From positions 1 through 64,000 of the forward strand of contig JAVXUO010000565.1 of NCBI GenBank assembly GCA_033065855.1: a DNA stretch of 64,000 nucleotides. Reading direction: 5' to 3'. The notes under the pieces were generated by a model. That model made no database searches. It was given only the letters and a program-made list of their open reading frames with translations, and was not told the DNA's origin. Positions 1-12,040 of this stretch are shown piece after piece (within the stretch, counting starts at the first letter, position 1; each line of letters opens with the position of its first letter). Made by a program: the position numbers and the translations under genes. This DNA comes from Escallonia rubra. Taxonomy: Eukaryota > Streptophyta > Magnoliopsida > Escalloniales > Escalloniaceae.

Positions 1-1780
1 ATCATGTTTAGCCTCTCAAGAAGCAAGTATAAGATAGCTAAAGAAATTAAACTTGTTCAGTGCAACATATATACGATGGACGTTTACAAATGAAATCTCT
101 ATCTGAAAAGCAACACTCCACTGGCAATCTATGTAATACAATCGTATCCTTAATTAGAACTAAAATTTATGATGCACTTATCGTAGTTCTAGCTTGGACC
201 ATGAATAGCCGGGCTAAAAAGAGCGATTGTGGAGAAAAAGATTAGATATAAAGTAACATCGAGTTCCGTTGGGTGGAATTATGTTATAAATAAAGTTCAT
301 ATTTTCCAAATAGTTGGAGCTTGGTTTAGAAAGTAGGGCTATTCAGTGGTTGGACTTCAAAGGATTTTAATCAAGGCGGGGTAGAATTTTCGAAAGCTAT
401 GGACTAAACTTGACCTGTTAAATGTGTCATAAAATTGCCTTGCAAACAATGGGTCCCCCCCCCCCCCACAACACTTTTCACTTTGAATATTGTTACTGTG
501 ATATAATGTATTAAGATGAGAATGTATGCTATATGACAAGAAATTAGAACTCTATAAAGAAAACATAATGAAACAGAAAAATGAAGTTATGGAGGCGTGA
601 GGTTTTTTGTCGAGGTTCAGAGGTTGCACGTGCTTGACTGAATGAGGGACTTCTTTCTAGTGAAGTGGATAGGAAGAGTGAGCTGAATATGTGTGTTGGA
701 CACTAGAGTCCAGGGCTTTTAGTTGGCGGAAGGCGACAACCACTCTAAAGTACTTTATATGCCTTGCCTATAAGAAGGTGAACCTGATTGGGAAGATTAT
801 TACTTAGAACGAGATATCATTCAACGATAGCATCACACAGTAATGATTTTAAATCATTAGCATCCCATAGTTCTAAAGCAACATCGAGTTCTGGGGAAGC
901 AAATTCAGTATGTAACTTGTACCCAAGGTAACTTAAAAAAACCATCTCCTTAACTGGAATTCCCTCATTTTAATGGATCTGATGTTAATTAGAATTCACT
1001 CTAAGCCACACTACCAAGCTCTTCATTCTAGGCCTACCAGCTCATTCCAACCCTTCATTCCCAATAAGCCTAACCCTACTCATTCCTCAAAAGGCAACCA
1101 CTACCTATTCCAGATTTGCATAAGCCCCTTACCACCTACAAACCCATCAGTACCACACTCTACTGAAGGCCTGCTACCTGTACCACAGTCTAGTATCAGC
1201 AACACTCTTCAAAACCAAAATAACCTACTAGAAAGTAACCCCTACTGAGCACTAAAAGAAAACTAAGTACCTTATAATCTTTTGCGATATCCTTATTGAA
1301 TTAACTCAACCTCACATAGTAATGATTTTAATGTTTCGGTACCTGTACATGGCGGGAGATTGAATTATATCCTTAATAGCTTCGACAATAAATAAGTGAA
1401 ACTTATAGCATAGTGTCAATCGTAAGCAATTATCTCAATTTCCCGATCAAATCCCTAAAGGCTGGCCTAGCTCACCTATGAAAATTACGGTAAAAGTTTT
1501 AACCTAGACAGCGTATAGATGGGGGATTGAAAAATCAAAGAAGAGGATAAATCCAAGGTATGGTCATGGATAAATACCTAACCTAAAACTCACGGATAAA
1601 TGCAGCCATGAAGCACTGCATAGAGAACGTCTCTAATGTACATCTCAACATGCATCAACAATGTACTTTGAAACACCATCGTCCGTTTTCTACTTCCGCT
1701 CTGCCGCCCATTTTGTACTTGTAATAATAATGGCAATCCCTATCACTTATCTTTTAATACTTTGGTTGTTAATCAGTTTT
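1..1780. other. Unassigned AT-rich DNA
   Basis: I recognise no gene, terminal repeat or RNA in this stretch. It has a 13-base C run at 455-467. It precedes the 3' end of the minus-strand CACTA genes, so it may be internal sequence of that transposon or a later insertion. The CACTA terminus and its CGACGAAC-type subterminal motifs, clear at the other end near 12 kb, were not found here. The element's second end is therefore probably left of the window. Confidence 0.4.
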
Positions 1781-1913
1781 ACAATTTGTGCATGTGTGTG
1801 CACTTTTTAGATATGTGAAGCAGGGGTGTGAAGGTGCAGGGTGTGCTCTGTGTGTGAGTTCATTGTGTGTAAATAAAGGCGCGTGTAATTGTGCAATACT
1901 GTGTAATCACACA

Positions 1914-1944
<31 letters not shown>

Positions 1945-2340
1945 TGCGTGCGCGAGCGTGTGTATGTGTATGTGTGTGTGTATGTATGTGCGCGCGCGCG
2001 CCTTGGGGGTGTGCGTAACATGGCATAATAGTATTATCTCAGTGAATGCAGAGGAGTTGACTTGACTTTACTGAACCAAGTTATTGTGAAGGTGTCTAGT
2101 GTGTGCGAGTAGAAGCCTGTGTAATTTGTGCAGCTGTGTGTGTGTGTGTGTGTGTGTGGGTGCGCTTTGTAGATATGTGAAGCAAAGGTGTGAAGGTGCA
2201 GAGTGTGCTATGTGTGTGAGTTCAGTGCTTGCGACCAAAGGCATGTGTAATTTATGCAGTTGTTTGTAATTAGACATCGTGTATGTGCACGCGCGAGCGC
2301 ATGTGTGGGAGGGAGGCAGGGATTCAGTGCAAGGGGAAGG
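1780..2340. repeat. GT-rich tandem duplication with microsatellites
   Basis: A unit beginning near 1784 recurs about 360 bases later. Matching landmarks are GATATGTGAAGCA at 1809 and 2169 and the GTGTGTGAGTTCA stretches downstream of each. Each copy contains its own (GT)n run, at about 1916-1942 and 2143-2158. The copies have diverged by point changes and repeat length. The Cys/Val-rich frames crossing it are artefacts of the dinucleotide repeat. Confidence 0.75.
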
Positions 2341-2922
2341 AGACGAGATAGTTTATTCATGTGCAGGTGTGTAAGTGTTTTGGTGAGTGTGAATAAAAGT
2401 TCTAGATGTGTAAGCGAAGGCCTTAGCTAAACTATTTTACATAAACAAGCTTTCATAACATATAACTTGTGAAACACTTTCATGCTATGCTCATGGAAGT
2501 AGGAGCTACAGTCACTGTGTACAAGATATGGGGTGAACAAAATGATAGAATCTTCAAGTAGCAAAGTCAATCCATGAAAAGCCTATCTCAGGTGACCAAG
2601 CAGTGGATACATTAGAGTATTAGGAGCTAGAAAAAGCTACTAATACAAAGCAATAAGAAACATTCTGCTAATTAACTGGGGACTAGATGTAGGGATATTA
2701 CTAGACTGATTTTGTTTTGTAAACTAAACCTCAAGTTGGGAATGTATAGCATAGGGATAAACTTACTAGTGTACATCTGATCTGGCAGGGATTAATTCAA
2801 CTAACTTTAAAGCAAAAAAAATTAAAAATAAAAGGTTATAGGACATCAATAGGCAGGTATGTGTATCTACACAAACACTCAGGAAGATATTAAGAGAACG
2901 ATTAGGGAATCGAAAGGAACCT

Positions 2923-4849
2923 CTAAGTATTCGTGGATGAGTGAAAAGATGGTGGTTGAGCCATTTGGAGATTCATCATAGCTTCCATCCGGTCAAGTCG
3001 GGCTTGTTGTTCTTGCATGAGTGACTTGTACGTCGCTACCTCTAATTTCTGAGAATTGAGCTCCAATTGTTGCTCATGCATAAGAGCCTTGTACTCTTGT
3101 AGCTCATCTTCCAAAGCAGCACGACGCCGGGCTTCCTCCAAAACTGATTGTTGAGATAGGGACGTGGGCGGTCTTGGCCCAAACCCGAGACCCTTAATAC
3201 GACCTGGCTTTTTGCTCTTGTCTAGAACGGTCTTTGCAATCTCCGCTGGGTCCATTTGTGGATTCTCGGACAGCATTTCTTCCATTTGTTTCTGAAATTG
3301 ATAGTGAAATTAATCAACGACGAATGTGTGGCTTCTAACAAGGAAAATTATCATTGTAAATGGCAGTTTGTTACCTGGTTTGACTCGGCTTCATCCGTGA
3401 TAAACTTATTGTGTTTCTTAGAGAAATATGTACGCTTGTGAAACACAATCTGATCTGGTTCTTTCTGAGTTTCAGGATCTTTCTGCAAATAATTAGATGA
3501 TCTACATTCACATTAAGATGATTTAAACATTAAACCAAAAGGCTAAGGCTTAATCAAGTACCATCTCCGAGCGAGCAACCACAAACGACTGTGAACCAGT
3601 GACATGATGTGTCTTGAGTTCATCTCTGTTTTGTTTATTTTTACGACATCTATCCTGAATTTTAATAAACAATTAGATGGCATTTAATTGGACACTCAAA
3701 GTTTCCCCTCAAGCATCATTGTAAATAGCAAAATGCAGTCAAACATACCGCATAATCTTCACGTTCCCATAAGTCACAGTACATCTCCCAGTCTTTGACT
3801 TCCATCCCTTCAGGAGGGTGAAGACGTGCCTGTGTGGCATGAAAAAGAACCAATTAAGGCCAATGAGGCAATGGTGGCATGGAAAGATATATGCATACCT
3901 ATATAGGAAGGTGGTTTAGGACTTACATTGTGAGGGATGTAAAAGTGTAAACAATTGTGTTGACTATGAAATGAAACACGACATTCCACCAAAAGCAAAA
4001 AAAAATACGTGCCTGTGCAGGTGTCAAACATATGTTCAAGGGGCCATTTCCTTCAATTAGTGCATTCCACTTTGCCTTTAAAGAAAACTTGAAGTTCCTT
4101 AAGGAAGTCTTAAGTAATGTTTCGGTGTATCTCTTCACATGAGGACCATCATTAATCACTTCAAATTTGTCCTGCAAGTTAATGCCCATTTTATTCATAC
4201 AAGTTGCATTTACATACTACAAAATTTTGATTGAACAAGCTGTGAAATGATTGTTACCCCAAGCCGCTCGTGGATTAAATCTATCTGACTTTGTGGAATG
4301 GACTGCCATGACTTTACCCCAGCAGGGATAAAACTCCTAACTATAATACCTATCTCATTAGCATACTTAGCTGATGCGAGTCGATCAACAGGTCTTCCCT
4401 TCTCAGCATCGACAACTAACTGAATTTTTCCTGTGGTTTCGACCATCTTTGAGGTTCCTATTCCCTTAGTCTTACCGCGTACGTTCTTTATAGGAGCAGA
4501 TCCTGCACTTACAAAACCATGTGACTTTAGGTAGCATTTAACATGTGGGCAAGGCTATTGTTAAAGGTAGACCATCTTAATTGCATATGATCATACCAAC
4601 ACTACTAGCAGGAGATTCAACTTGTGGGCTGACAGTTGCACGTGCCACATCGCCGGGGGAAGCCATTTGAGCTGAAGTGATTGATCTACCATTGATGCTG
4701 GTAGGTGTGGCTTCTCCCTGTACATCGAATGCTGAAGCCTCTCGAGGTGGAGTGACTACCTCATTTGGCATTTGTGATGCCAATCGCTTCCGTAAACGCG
4801 TTAGATTTCCTGGTCCACCACTCTGGGGGACTCTGTTTGAGGAATTCAT
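2923..4849 (-). CDS. CACTA second gene, Ptta/En/Spm transposase-like (Transposase_24 family), multi-exon
   Basis: At least seven exon-like blocks lie in order on the minus strand: about 4849-4577 (Ser/Pro-rich N-terminus), 4446-4210, 4170-4030, 3830-3750, 3655-3560, 3480-3375 and 3285-2923. The second block has the family pattern GRPVDRL, then an ESREIG-like segment, then an R-x-x-x-P turn followed by W. Later blocks give a P-x-G-x-x-x-x-D-W segment, a THHVTGSQSF segment and a FHKRTYFSKK segment, all typical of plant Ptta/En/Spm proteins. The last exon ends in a Glu/Gln-rich coiled coil of about 60 residues. This family usually accompanies TNP2 and probably binds element ends, by analogy with TNPA. 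Splice sites were placed by eye, so exon ends are approximate. I see no obvious stop inside the exon blocks. Confidence 0.7.
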
Positions 4850-5093
4850 GCCAGCTACTCACCTGCTTACTTGACATATTAATGTAATGCAGCGTAAATG
4901 TAAAAGTCCGGCAGTCGATATGCGTGTAGCATTGAAGGTTAGGTTACTTTCAATGTCATAATTTAGACTAGGAGCTACAGTTAGAATAGAAATTAAAGCA
5001 ACACTTAACATATATAGTAGTTTCACACGCAAAAAACACAGAGCATATACAACAGTTTCACATGTTCATTGATGTATTTGAAATATAAGAAGT

Positions 5094-8000
5094 TTATATA
5101 TATTCTGCATCACTATCATCATCCTCACTACATAAAATGTCTTCTTCATCACCAGAATACTCGATAAGTGTATCATCCTCTTCGTCGTCTCTGATCTCTT
5201 GAGGACCCTCAACAGGCTCTGTGACTCTCTCAACAATGATCGGTTCAGCATCGTGCCTATGCAACTCACCCACTTCATTCTGATCAATCTGAACACTTCG
5301 TCGTACTGTTGGTGAGCCATTTTCTTGATAAACTTCTTCACTTTCAATCACCATGTCAATAGGCTCAGTTTCCGGTATATCCCACAAGTGTCTGTGTTTA
5401 AACCTTTGCACCACTTGCCAATTTGCCCCTAACTTTGTGTCATTAACATAATAGACCTGGTTTGCCTGACTCGCTAACACATATGGCTGACTTTGGTACC
5501 AATGACCAGTAATTTTAATGCTTGTGAAACCCTCAGTGATGTGTATTCCTGTTTTAGGATTAGTGTTGAACCATTCACACTTAAATAAAACAACTCTTTT
5601 GTCTCTAATGTACTTCAGCTCAATCACATCAGTCAAGACACCATAGTAGTCAATCGCCGCTCCCTCGTGCTCACCTTCAACAACCAGGCCACTATTTTGA
5701 GTCTTACGATGACTATCACGATCTTTTGTGTGAAACCTAACATTATTTACAATACAAGCAGGATATCGCTTCCACCGTACGTCAGGCCCGCATGCAAGTG
5801 CATATATAACATCAGTAGCTTCAGGTAGTTTCTCATTGTATGACTTCATTATCTAAACAAATGACATGAAACACTATAAGCAAATAAACTAGAGATCCTC
5901 GAAAAAAATAAAGGCAACCTGTTCAATAACTTACACGGTTCTTAAACCAGTTTGGAAACTCCTCTTGATGCCTCCTAGTTACATTAAAAGAACATTGGTT
6001 CTCTAACTCTGCCTTGTGCTCACTAAGCATTAAACATACAAGTATGAGACACCATAGCAATAAAAAACAGAATACTTATTGAAATGAATTGGTAAAATAA
6101 CACCCAAAGTTGTGGACTTACGCTTTAAAGTCATCAACTTCCTCACAGTTATTAAGGATATACCACTGCATTTTTTCTAGTTCTTGGGATGGTATGAATT
6201 CAAGCTTTGAAGCGCCAAATGGACGAACCATTTGTGTGAAAGGAAATGTTTCATCCTGCTGATCCACTTCCCCGCCATCATAATTGCGCTCTTCTTGATT
6301 GAACCTAGTCTCTACATCATTAAGATACATCGAACAAAATGTTAAGCATTCGGTAATGGAGACGGCCTCTGCAATTGAGCCTTCGGGACGGGCTTTATTG
6401 CTTACATACTGCTTCAAAGAGCCCAGGTGCCTCTCAATTGGATACATCCAACGGCAAGAAACTGGCCCCCCAAGTAAGGCCTCACGTGGCAAGTGAACTA
6501 CTAGGTGGACCATGACATCAAAAAATGCAGGTGGGAATATCCTTTCCAACTTACAGAGGATAAAGACGATGTCTTTCTCTAGCCTTTCTACCTCTTCCAC
6601 TTCCAATGTCTTAGAGCATAAAGACTTGAAAAACTCTCCCAATTCAACCAATGGACCATGGACATCCTTGGGCAAGTATCCACGCATACCAACTGGGATC
6701 AACCGTTGTAGCATAACATGGCAATCATGACTTTTCATGCCGGATACCTTGCCATCACCAACATTTGCACATCGTGATATGTTAGATGCATATCCATCTG
6801 GAAATTTCACTGCCTTTAAGAACTCACAATACCCTTTCTTTTCTTTCTTTGTCAAGGTGTAACGCGCAGGCGGCATTGTATACGTAGCATTACTATTTGC
6901 ATGTAGATGTAATTCCTTCCTTATATTCATGTCCTTCAAATCCTCTCTTGCCTTCACAGTATCCTTTGTTTTCCCCTCAATACCAAGTAAAGTCCCCAAC
7001 ACATTATCACAAACATTTTTCTCGATGTGCATAACATCGAGATTATGTCTTAACTTTAGAGTTGGCCAATAAGGCAAATCAAAAAATATACTCCTCTTAA
7101 TCCAATTTAGTTCATCAGCTGTACGCTTTCTTTTCTTATTGCTTGGATGCTTCCCCGGTCTGTGATCTGGAACATGTACCAACTGCTCTAGTACATCATC
7201 GCCTGAATACTCCCTAGGTCTCTTTCTTTTCTCAAGCTTACCATTGAATTCCTTGCTCCTCCGCCATGGATGATTCTCATCTAAGAGTCGACGATGTCCT
7301 GTGTAACCTATCTTACTCCTCAATTTCTGTGAACTTGTATCCTCATTACATGTGGGACAAGCTAAGTACCCTTTCGTACTCCACGATGAAAAATATGAAT
7401 ATGCCGGAAAGTCACTTATAGTCCAAATCACAGCTGCATGCATCTGAAAATACTCTTTAGTAGAAGCATCATATGTTGGGAGCCCGTATTCCCAAAGCTC
7501 TTTTAACTCATCTATAAGTGGCTGCATGTAGACATCAAAGTCTTTCCCTGGCGCCTTAGGACCAGGAATAAGTAACGACATCATCATGTATTGCTCCTTC
7601 ATGAGCATCCAAGGGGGCAGATTGTATGGTATCACAATTACCGGCCACATGCTATAAGATGTACTCATGTTACCAAATGGATTAAAACCATCAGTTGCTA
7701 GTCCAAGCCTAATATTTCGAGCCTCTTGTGCGAACAACTCATGCTCTTTGTCAAATTCCTTCCATGTTATTCCATCGGCCGGGTGCCTTAAGACTTTCCC
7801 ATCATCTAGCCGTTTATCTTTATGCCAGTTCATGTTAGCAGCTGTTTCCTTAGACATGTAGAATCTTTGGAGCCTAGGTTTAATTGGAAAATGGCGAAGA
7901 ATTTTATGGGGAACTTTCTTGCCCTTACCATTGTCAGCTTGCCATCTAGATTCCCCACATTTTGGGCACTTATCTTTGTCAGCATTATCCTTCCAAAACA

Positions 8001-8733
8001 GAACACAATCATATTTGCACGCGTGGATCCTTGTATATGACAATCCTAGTCCCCTCAACATGTTTTTAGCCTCATAATAGGACTTAGGAAGCTTTTTGCA
8101 ATTGGGAAAAGCCGCACTCAATAACCCTAGCATCATGGTAACTGATTTCTGGCTCCATTTGTGTAAAACCTTTAAGTGAAGCATGTGAATGATAAAGGAT
8201 AATGTTGTAAAAGAGGTGCAGCCAGGATATAGCTCACATTGTGCTTCCCTTAAGAGTTTATAGAACTTTCCTGCTTCATCTTCATTTAAGTTGTATGTAT
8301 TACTTTCACTTTCATCCCTTGGTTCAGTTCCTTCTTGAGGTTCTGTTTCAATAAAGTTTCCCATGCATACATTATTAATCAGCTCATCTATCCTATCACC
8401 TTCTTGTTGACCATTGTCCCTGATGTCTTCATTATCGTCATTCCCATTCTCATTATCATTATTATCAGAGGTCCTATATGATCTACTATCATACATTTCC
8501 CTGTGATATACCCAATGTGTGTAACTCTGCTGAATCCCATTATCAAAAAGATGTTCCCTAACCACTGATGGATATAATCGGTTAACGTTCAAGCATTTGC
8601 GACAAGGACACGCTAGCATAACATTACTACCCATATTAGACACAGCAAACTGCATAAACTGGTTTACTCCAAGCTTGTACTCTTCACAATATCTAAAATT
8701 CACTGACATCCAAGTCCTATCCATCTTCAACAC
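5094..8733 (-). CDS. CACTA transposase, TNP2-like (Transposase_21, DUF4218, DUF4216)
   Basis: The first exon is one uninterrupted 871-codon frame (8733-6118). Its N-terminus has the transposase-associated region with a C-x-C-x-x-C cluster near residue 60. A Transposase_21 core spans roughly residues 290-510, then the DLPYW / LDVMHIEKN segment near 550-570, then a DUF4218 region near 660-790 containing the MLQRLIPVGMRGYLP motif. A GTAAGT donor immediately follows the last coding bases near 6122. A short exon lies at about 6022-5933, and a DUF4216 exon starts near 5849 (YYGVLTDVIEL, then a WF motif) and ends in an acidic tail. It would catalyse cut-and-paste transposition in the nucleus. The frame is unbroken, so it could still encode protein. 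The start is the first ATG of the frame; an upstream ATG is not excluded. Confidence 0.85.
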
Positions 8734-9262
8734 CCTATCACAATTTCACCATAAAATAAGAGAAAAGCGAAGTACAGGGAAGAACTAAGACATTTCAAAA
8801 AGCAAACCAGTTTCATGTCATGACCAATAAGTTAAATGACGGATATATTTCTATCATTTTCATGCCACGCACAATCAATAAGATCAGACACATATCAAAA
8901 TGCACAAGGTCTCTCATAAATACAAAAGACAATCTCACCATCCCTAATAAGGAAATCTAGTAAGGAATAGAGAAAGAGGGTGAAAGAAAGCATACCGTTT
9001 ATAGTTTTGCTTCAAAGAAGTGCAATTCTGGAGAGAGTCAGAAGCCCTATGCTTTTGATAATTTTTATAAACCTGAACAAACTAAAAACCACATATTATT
9101 CCCAGATATTAAGACAGTATCACCAATGCAACATGAACCCCTAATTAGTGATAGTGTAGAATCTTTTTAGATCAAGTTTTTTCTATTTTTACTTTTCAAG
9201 CATTGCAACAGTTTAGATATGACTAGATGAGGGATGGAAACTATCCCTTGAAACTGTGCTAG
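8734..9262. other. CACTA leader region, no gene seen
   Basis: AT-rich DNA upstream of the transposase start on the minus strand. It probably holds the transposase leader and promoter, but I could not pick a TATA box with confidence. No independent coding signal was found. Confidence 0.35.
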
Positions 9263-10310
9263 ATGGTCTATAAACCAAAAGCATTTGCTGAGATATTCAA
9301 GACAATAATCAATGGCATTTGCCACAGGCCAGATCACAAGCAATCAGGCTATGGCAGGAAGCAAATAAAACTTATGCTCAACCTCATGGTGACAGGGAAG
9401 ATAAAATTCTCAGGAAAGAGTTTGGGGAATTCTAAAAATGTAACTGAGAATGAAACAAATGTTAAAGGTCCTCCACTAGCAGGTACTTTGGAGGATGTAC
9501 AAAATGAATTCAGAATAAAAAAAAGGACAGAGGACTGATAAGACAAAACATATTGTCAGACTTGGATTTGGTTAGATAATTGGCTACTTCATGGCCCTCT
9601 TGTACAACAATATGGCCTGATAATTGTGTATGATGCTGCTAGTGCTTTGAATCTGAAAGTGAATGAAGCAGAGGAACAAGGGGGATGAAACATCCCTACA
9701 CGATCTTCAAGCTTAAGACTGTTGAACAACCAGCTCTCAGCATATCATATTGTGGGTGGAAGTGAAGATTACACAAAATGGTTGACTAACCCTAATGGCA
9801 AGTTCAGCATTAATTCAGATTGGAATGCATTAAGAACCAAAAGCCCTGCAGTGAAATGGTGGAAAATGGTATGGTTTTCTGGACACATACCAAAATGTGC
9901 CTTTATACTATGGCTTCTATGCAAAAGGAAATTAAGGACCAAGGACAAACTTAAAGCCTGGAATGTGATGACTGAAGATCATTGCAGTGTATGCTCTGAG
10001 ACTAGTGAAACAATTGAGCGCCTCTTTATGGAATGCACTATGGCAAAGGATATATGGAATCAGCTATGTAGGAAGCTACATACCTGATTGAGTAAACTAG
10101 CATTGGCTGTTACAGCTTACAACATTTGTAGAAAGAGAAATCAGAGAATTTTCAGTGGCAATCAACAAAGGAGCTCTGAAATTATTGCAAAAATACAGAA
10201 ATGGATGTTCTACAGAATCTTGAGCTGGCCAAAATCTGTAGCAACTCAAACCAATAAGCAGCTGTGCTGTAATTGGGAGCTACCATTAACAGTGTTACAA
10301 TCTTAAGCAT
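9263..10310 (+). pseudogene. LINE (L1-like) ORF2 C-terminal fragment with zf-RVT domain
   Basis: The frame at 9722-10087 reads as the zinc-binding RVT-associated domain that ends plant L1-type ORF2 proteins. It has a W-K-x-V/M-W segment, a PKCAFILWL helix, then a C-S-V-C pair followed by E-T-I-E-R-L-F-x-E-C and a DIWNQL motif. A stop at 10085-10087 separates it from a same-frame continuation at 10088-10306 (ICRKRNQRIF), typical of the extreme C-terminus. Upstream, 9540-9700 carries a weak 'IWLDNWL'-type segment with frame breaks. No RT or endonuclease domain is present, so this is a 5'-truncated dead insertion on the plus strand. It lies opposite to the CACTA genes and between the transposase and its terminus. 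Confidence 0.75.
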
Positions 10311-10499
10311 TGTTGATGTAATTCTTTTAAAAAGCATAGAAACACACTGATATTGGTGCCTCTTGGAAACTCTCTTCATGAGACACATTTCTTCATAGGC
10401 AGCAGCCATTTGGGTTCTACATAAATTCCAACTTCTAACCTGCTTCTAATACATCGATACTTCATCATAATCTGTCTATTAAATTTTTTTGCTTTTATC

Positions 10500-11480
10500 A
10501 AAAAACAACAGAGTTCTAATTTGGTTGGCAAACATCAGAGTTCTAATTTGGTTCTTCTTTCTCTTAGTACGCATACTTAAGATAGAGAATTAGAGTCAGG
10601 CATTGTATCCTAGAGTCAATTTTTTGAGCAACAAGCCTACTATTTCAGGTTTATGATGTAAGCGAAAATCACTGTCTTTAAGATAGTATTATGAATACAC
10701 CTTGCTCATTATTGTTCTTCATTTTTTTTAACTTTGTCATGTCAATTGCACACGAGGGTACCTGAATACCAACATTGTACATGTCTACGATAAGTGAGCA
10801 TACTAAAGGCATGCAACATTACAACACTTTTAAAGGCCTTTGAATCAAGGGGACCAAAATGTTACCAAATGAGGCCTTAATTTTTTTCTGGAAAAAGACT
10901 AGAAAGTAACTCCCGATTGTGAGAGTTACAATCCCAGCTAGCCAATGCTTTCTAGAAGTCAACTAATTAATCGAGTACAACTCTTAATTTACTGAGTTCA
11001 ATATGGTAAAGTGAATGTTTACATAAAGGAAGGCATGCATAATCCAGCAAGTATGTATAAAAAAGACAGCAAAATCTACCTGTTCAACTTGAAATTGAAA
11101 TCATGTTGTCATCTGTCTTCATATAAGGTACCCTGTAACGATGTGTATTTCAGGGTTAGTAAGATTTAGAGCCAAGGTCAAATATCCACACAGAGTTTCA
11201 AAGAAAGAATTACCTTTTGGTGCTTCATAGATTCTTTAGTTTTTTATTTTCCCTAAAACATCAAACTGAAAAGATTTAAGATTCTAAGTTGCTCGTGATG
11301 ATTTTTCCTAAAACATCAAACATCGTGGGAATCCTAGCTATGATGGCACCACAGAGCTTGTTCAATTTTCAGCGAAATTGTGAGATTGAAATGATGATAA
11401 TGATAAGAGTGGGGATATAAGCTGAACTTACCAAGAAAGTAACTTTAATCTTCCTTTCGTTGCCCCAAACTATGACGATT
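10500..11480. other. AT-rich DNA inside the CACTA, no gene seen
   Basis: No domain, terminal repeat or RNA gene was recognised. T-rich and A-rich tracts just after 10470 could be the tail of the LINE fragment. The remainder is probably CACTA leader sequence. Confidence 0.3.
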
Positions 11481-11499
11481 TTGGTGTAGAAATGTCTGC

Positions 11500-11710
11500 C
11501 CTTAGCGAGTAAGAGATACACAGAACCGATCGAGAATAGACTATGAGATACAGAGAAACGGTGACAGAGATGTGGAGAGAGAGACAGAGAGAAATGAGAC
11601 ACCGACAACCATGAAGACACAGCGAGTAAGAGATACAGATAAGAGAGTGAGGGAGTGAGAGTTACAGAGAGACGAAGACAGAGAAATGGAGACAGACAGA
11701 GAGAAAGGAG
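11500..11710. repeat. GAGA-rich low-complexity tract
   Basis: A purine-rich block dominated by GAGACAGAGA-like words, with a partly repeated GCGAGTAAGAGATACAGA phrase at about 11496 and 11620. On the minus strand this is a CT-rich leader-like sequence about 330-540 bases inside the CACTA terminus, a position where a CACTA promoter or leader often lies. Confidence 0.55.
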
Positions 11711-11766
11711 GCGCGAAATTGCGAAATTACACATATTGCATGTCTTAATTTTTTTTTGGCCTTTCT

Positions 11767-12040
11767 TGACGAAGTAAATTCGTCGTTGATGGTTAAAATT
11801 ACTTCCAACCCCCCGCCAAAATCGATTTTCACTCCCGCGCCACTGTGCATTGAATACCTTGCGATGAAACTTGTAGTTCGTCAACAAAAATTTTGTTTTG
11901 TTGATGAATATTTGAACTTGTCAAGAAATATAATACTATTCTCGACGAACTGTGTATTCGTCGACATTTATCAGTCTTTGTTGACGAACTGATGTTCGTC
12001 GAGAAAGTGTTTGTCGCTAAATGGCAAATTTCTTGTAGTG
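11767..12040 (-). repeat. CACTA terminal and subterminal repeats
   Basis: The minus strand starts CACTACAAGAAATTTGCC at 12040. Within the next 270 bases the words CGACGAAC, GTCGACGAA, TTGTTGACGAACT and TCGTCAACAAA recur in both orientations (for example near 11770, 11880, 11945, 11985 and 12000). Subterminal arrays like this are transposase-binding regions in characterised CACTA elements. Binding here is inferred from position and repetition. Confidence 0.8.

Larger units (their letters stand above)
2923..12040 (-). mobile_element. CACTA (En/Spm) transposon, one terminus in view
   Basis: The right boundary is at 12040, where the minus strand reads CACTACAAGAAATTTGCC, a typical plant CACTA terminus. 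About 280 bases of subterminal DNA inside it carry repeated CGACGAAC/TTCGTCG-type motifs. Two minus-strand genes follow: a TNP2-type transposase and a second, Transposase_24-type multi-exon gene. The flank from 12041 aligns with the interior of a long LTR seen elsewhere in the window, so insertion was into an LTR. The opposite terminus is not visible; 2923 is only the end of the last recognised gene. A LINE fragment lies between the terminus and the transposase start. Confidence 0.8.

Noticed and set aside
1009..1020. CACTACCAAGCT as a possible left CACTA terminus
   Set aside because: Similarity to CACTACAAGAAATTTG stops after about five bases and no CGACGAAC-type subterminal words follow.
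973..1248. 91-codon plus-strand frame rich in Ser, Pro and His
   Set aside because: No domain, no splice context and low-complexity composition.
1788..2277. Cys/Val-rich and His/Thr-rich frames
   Set aside because: They are produced by (GT)n repeats within a duplicated block.
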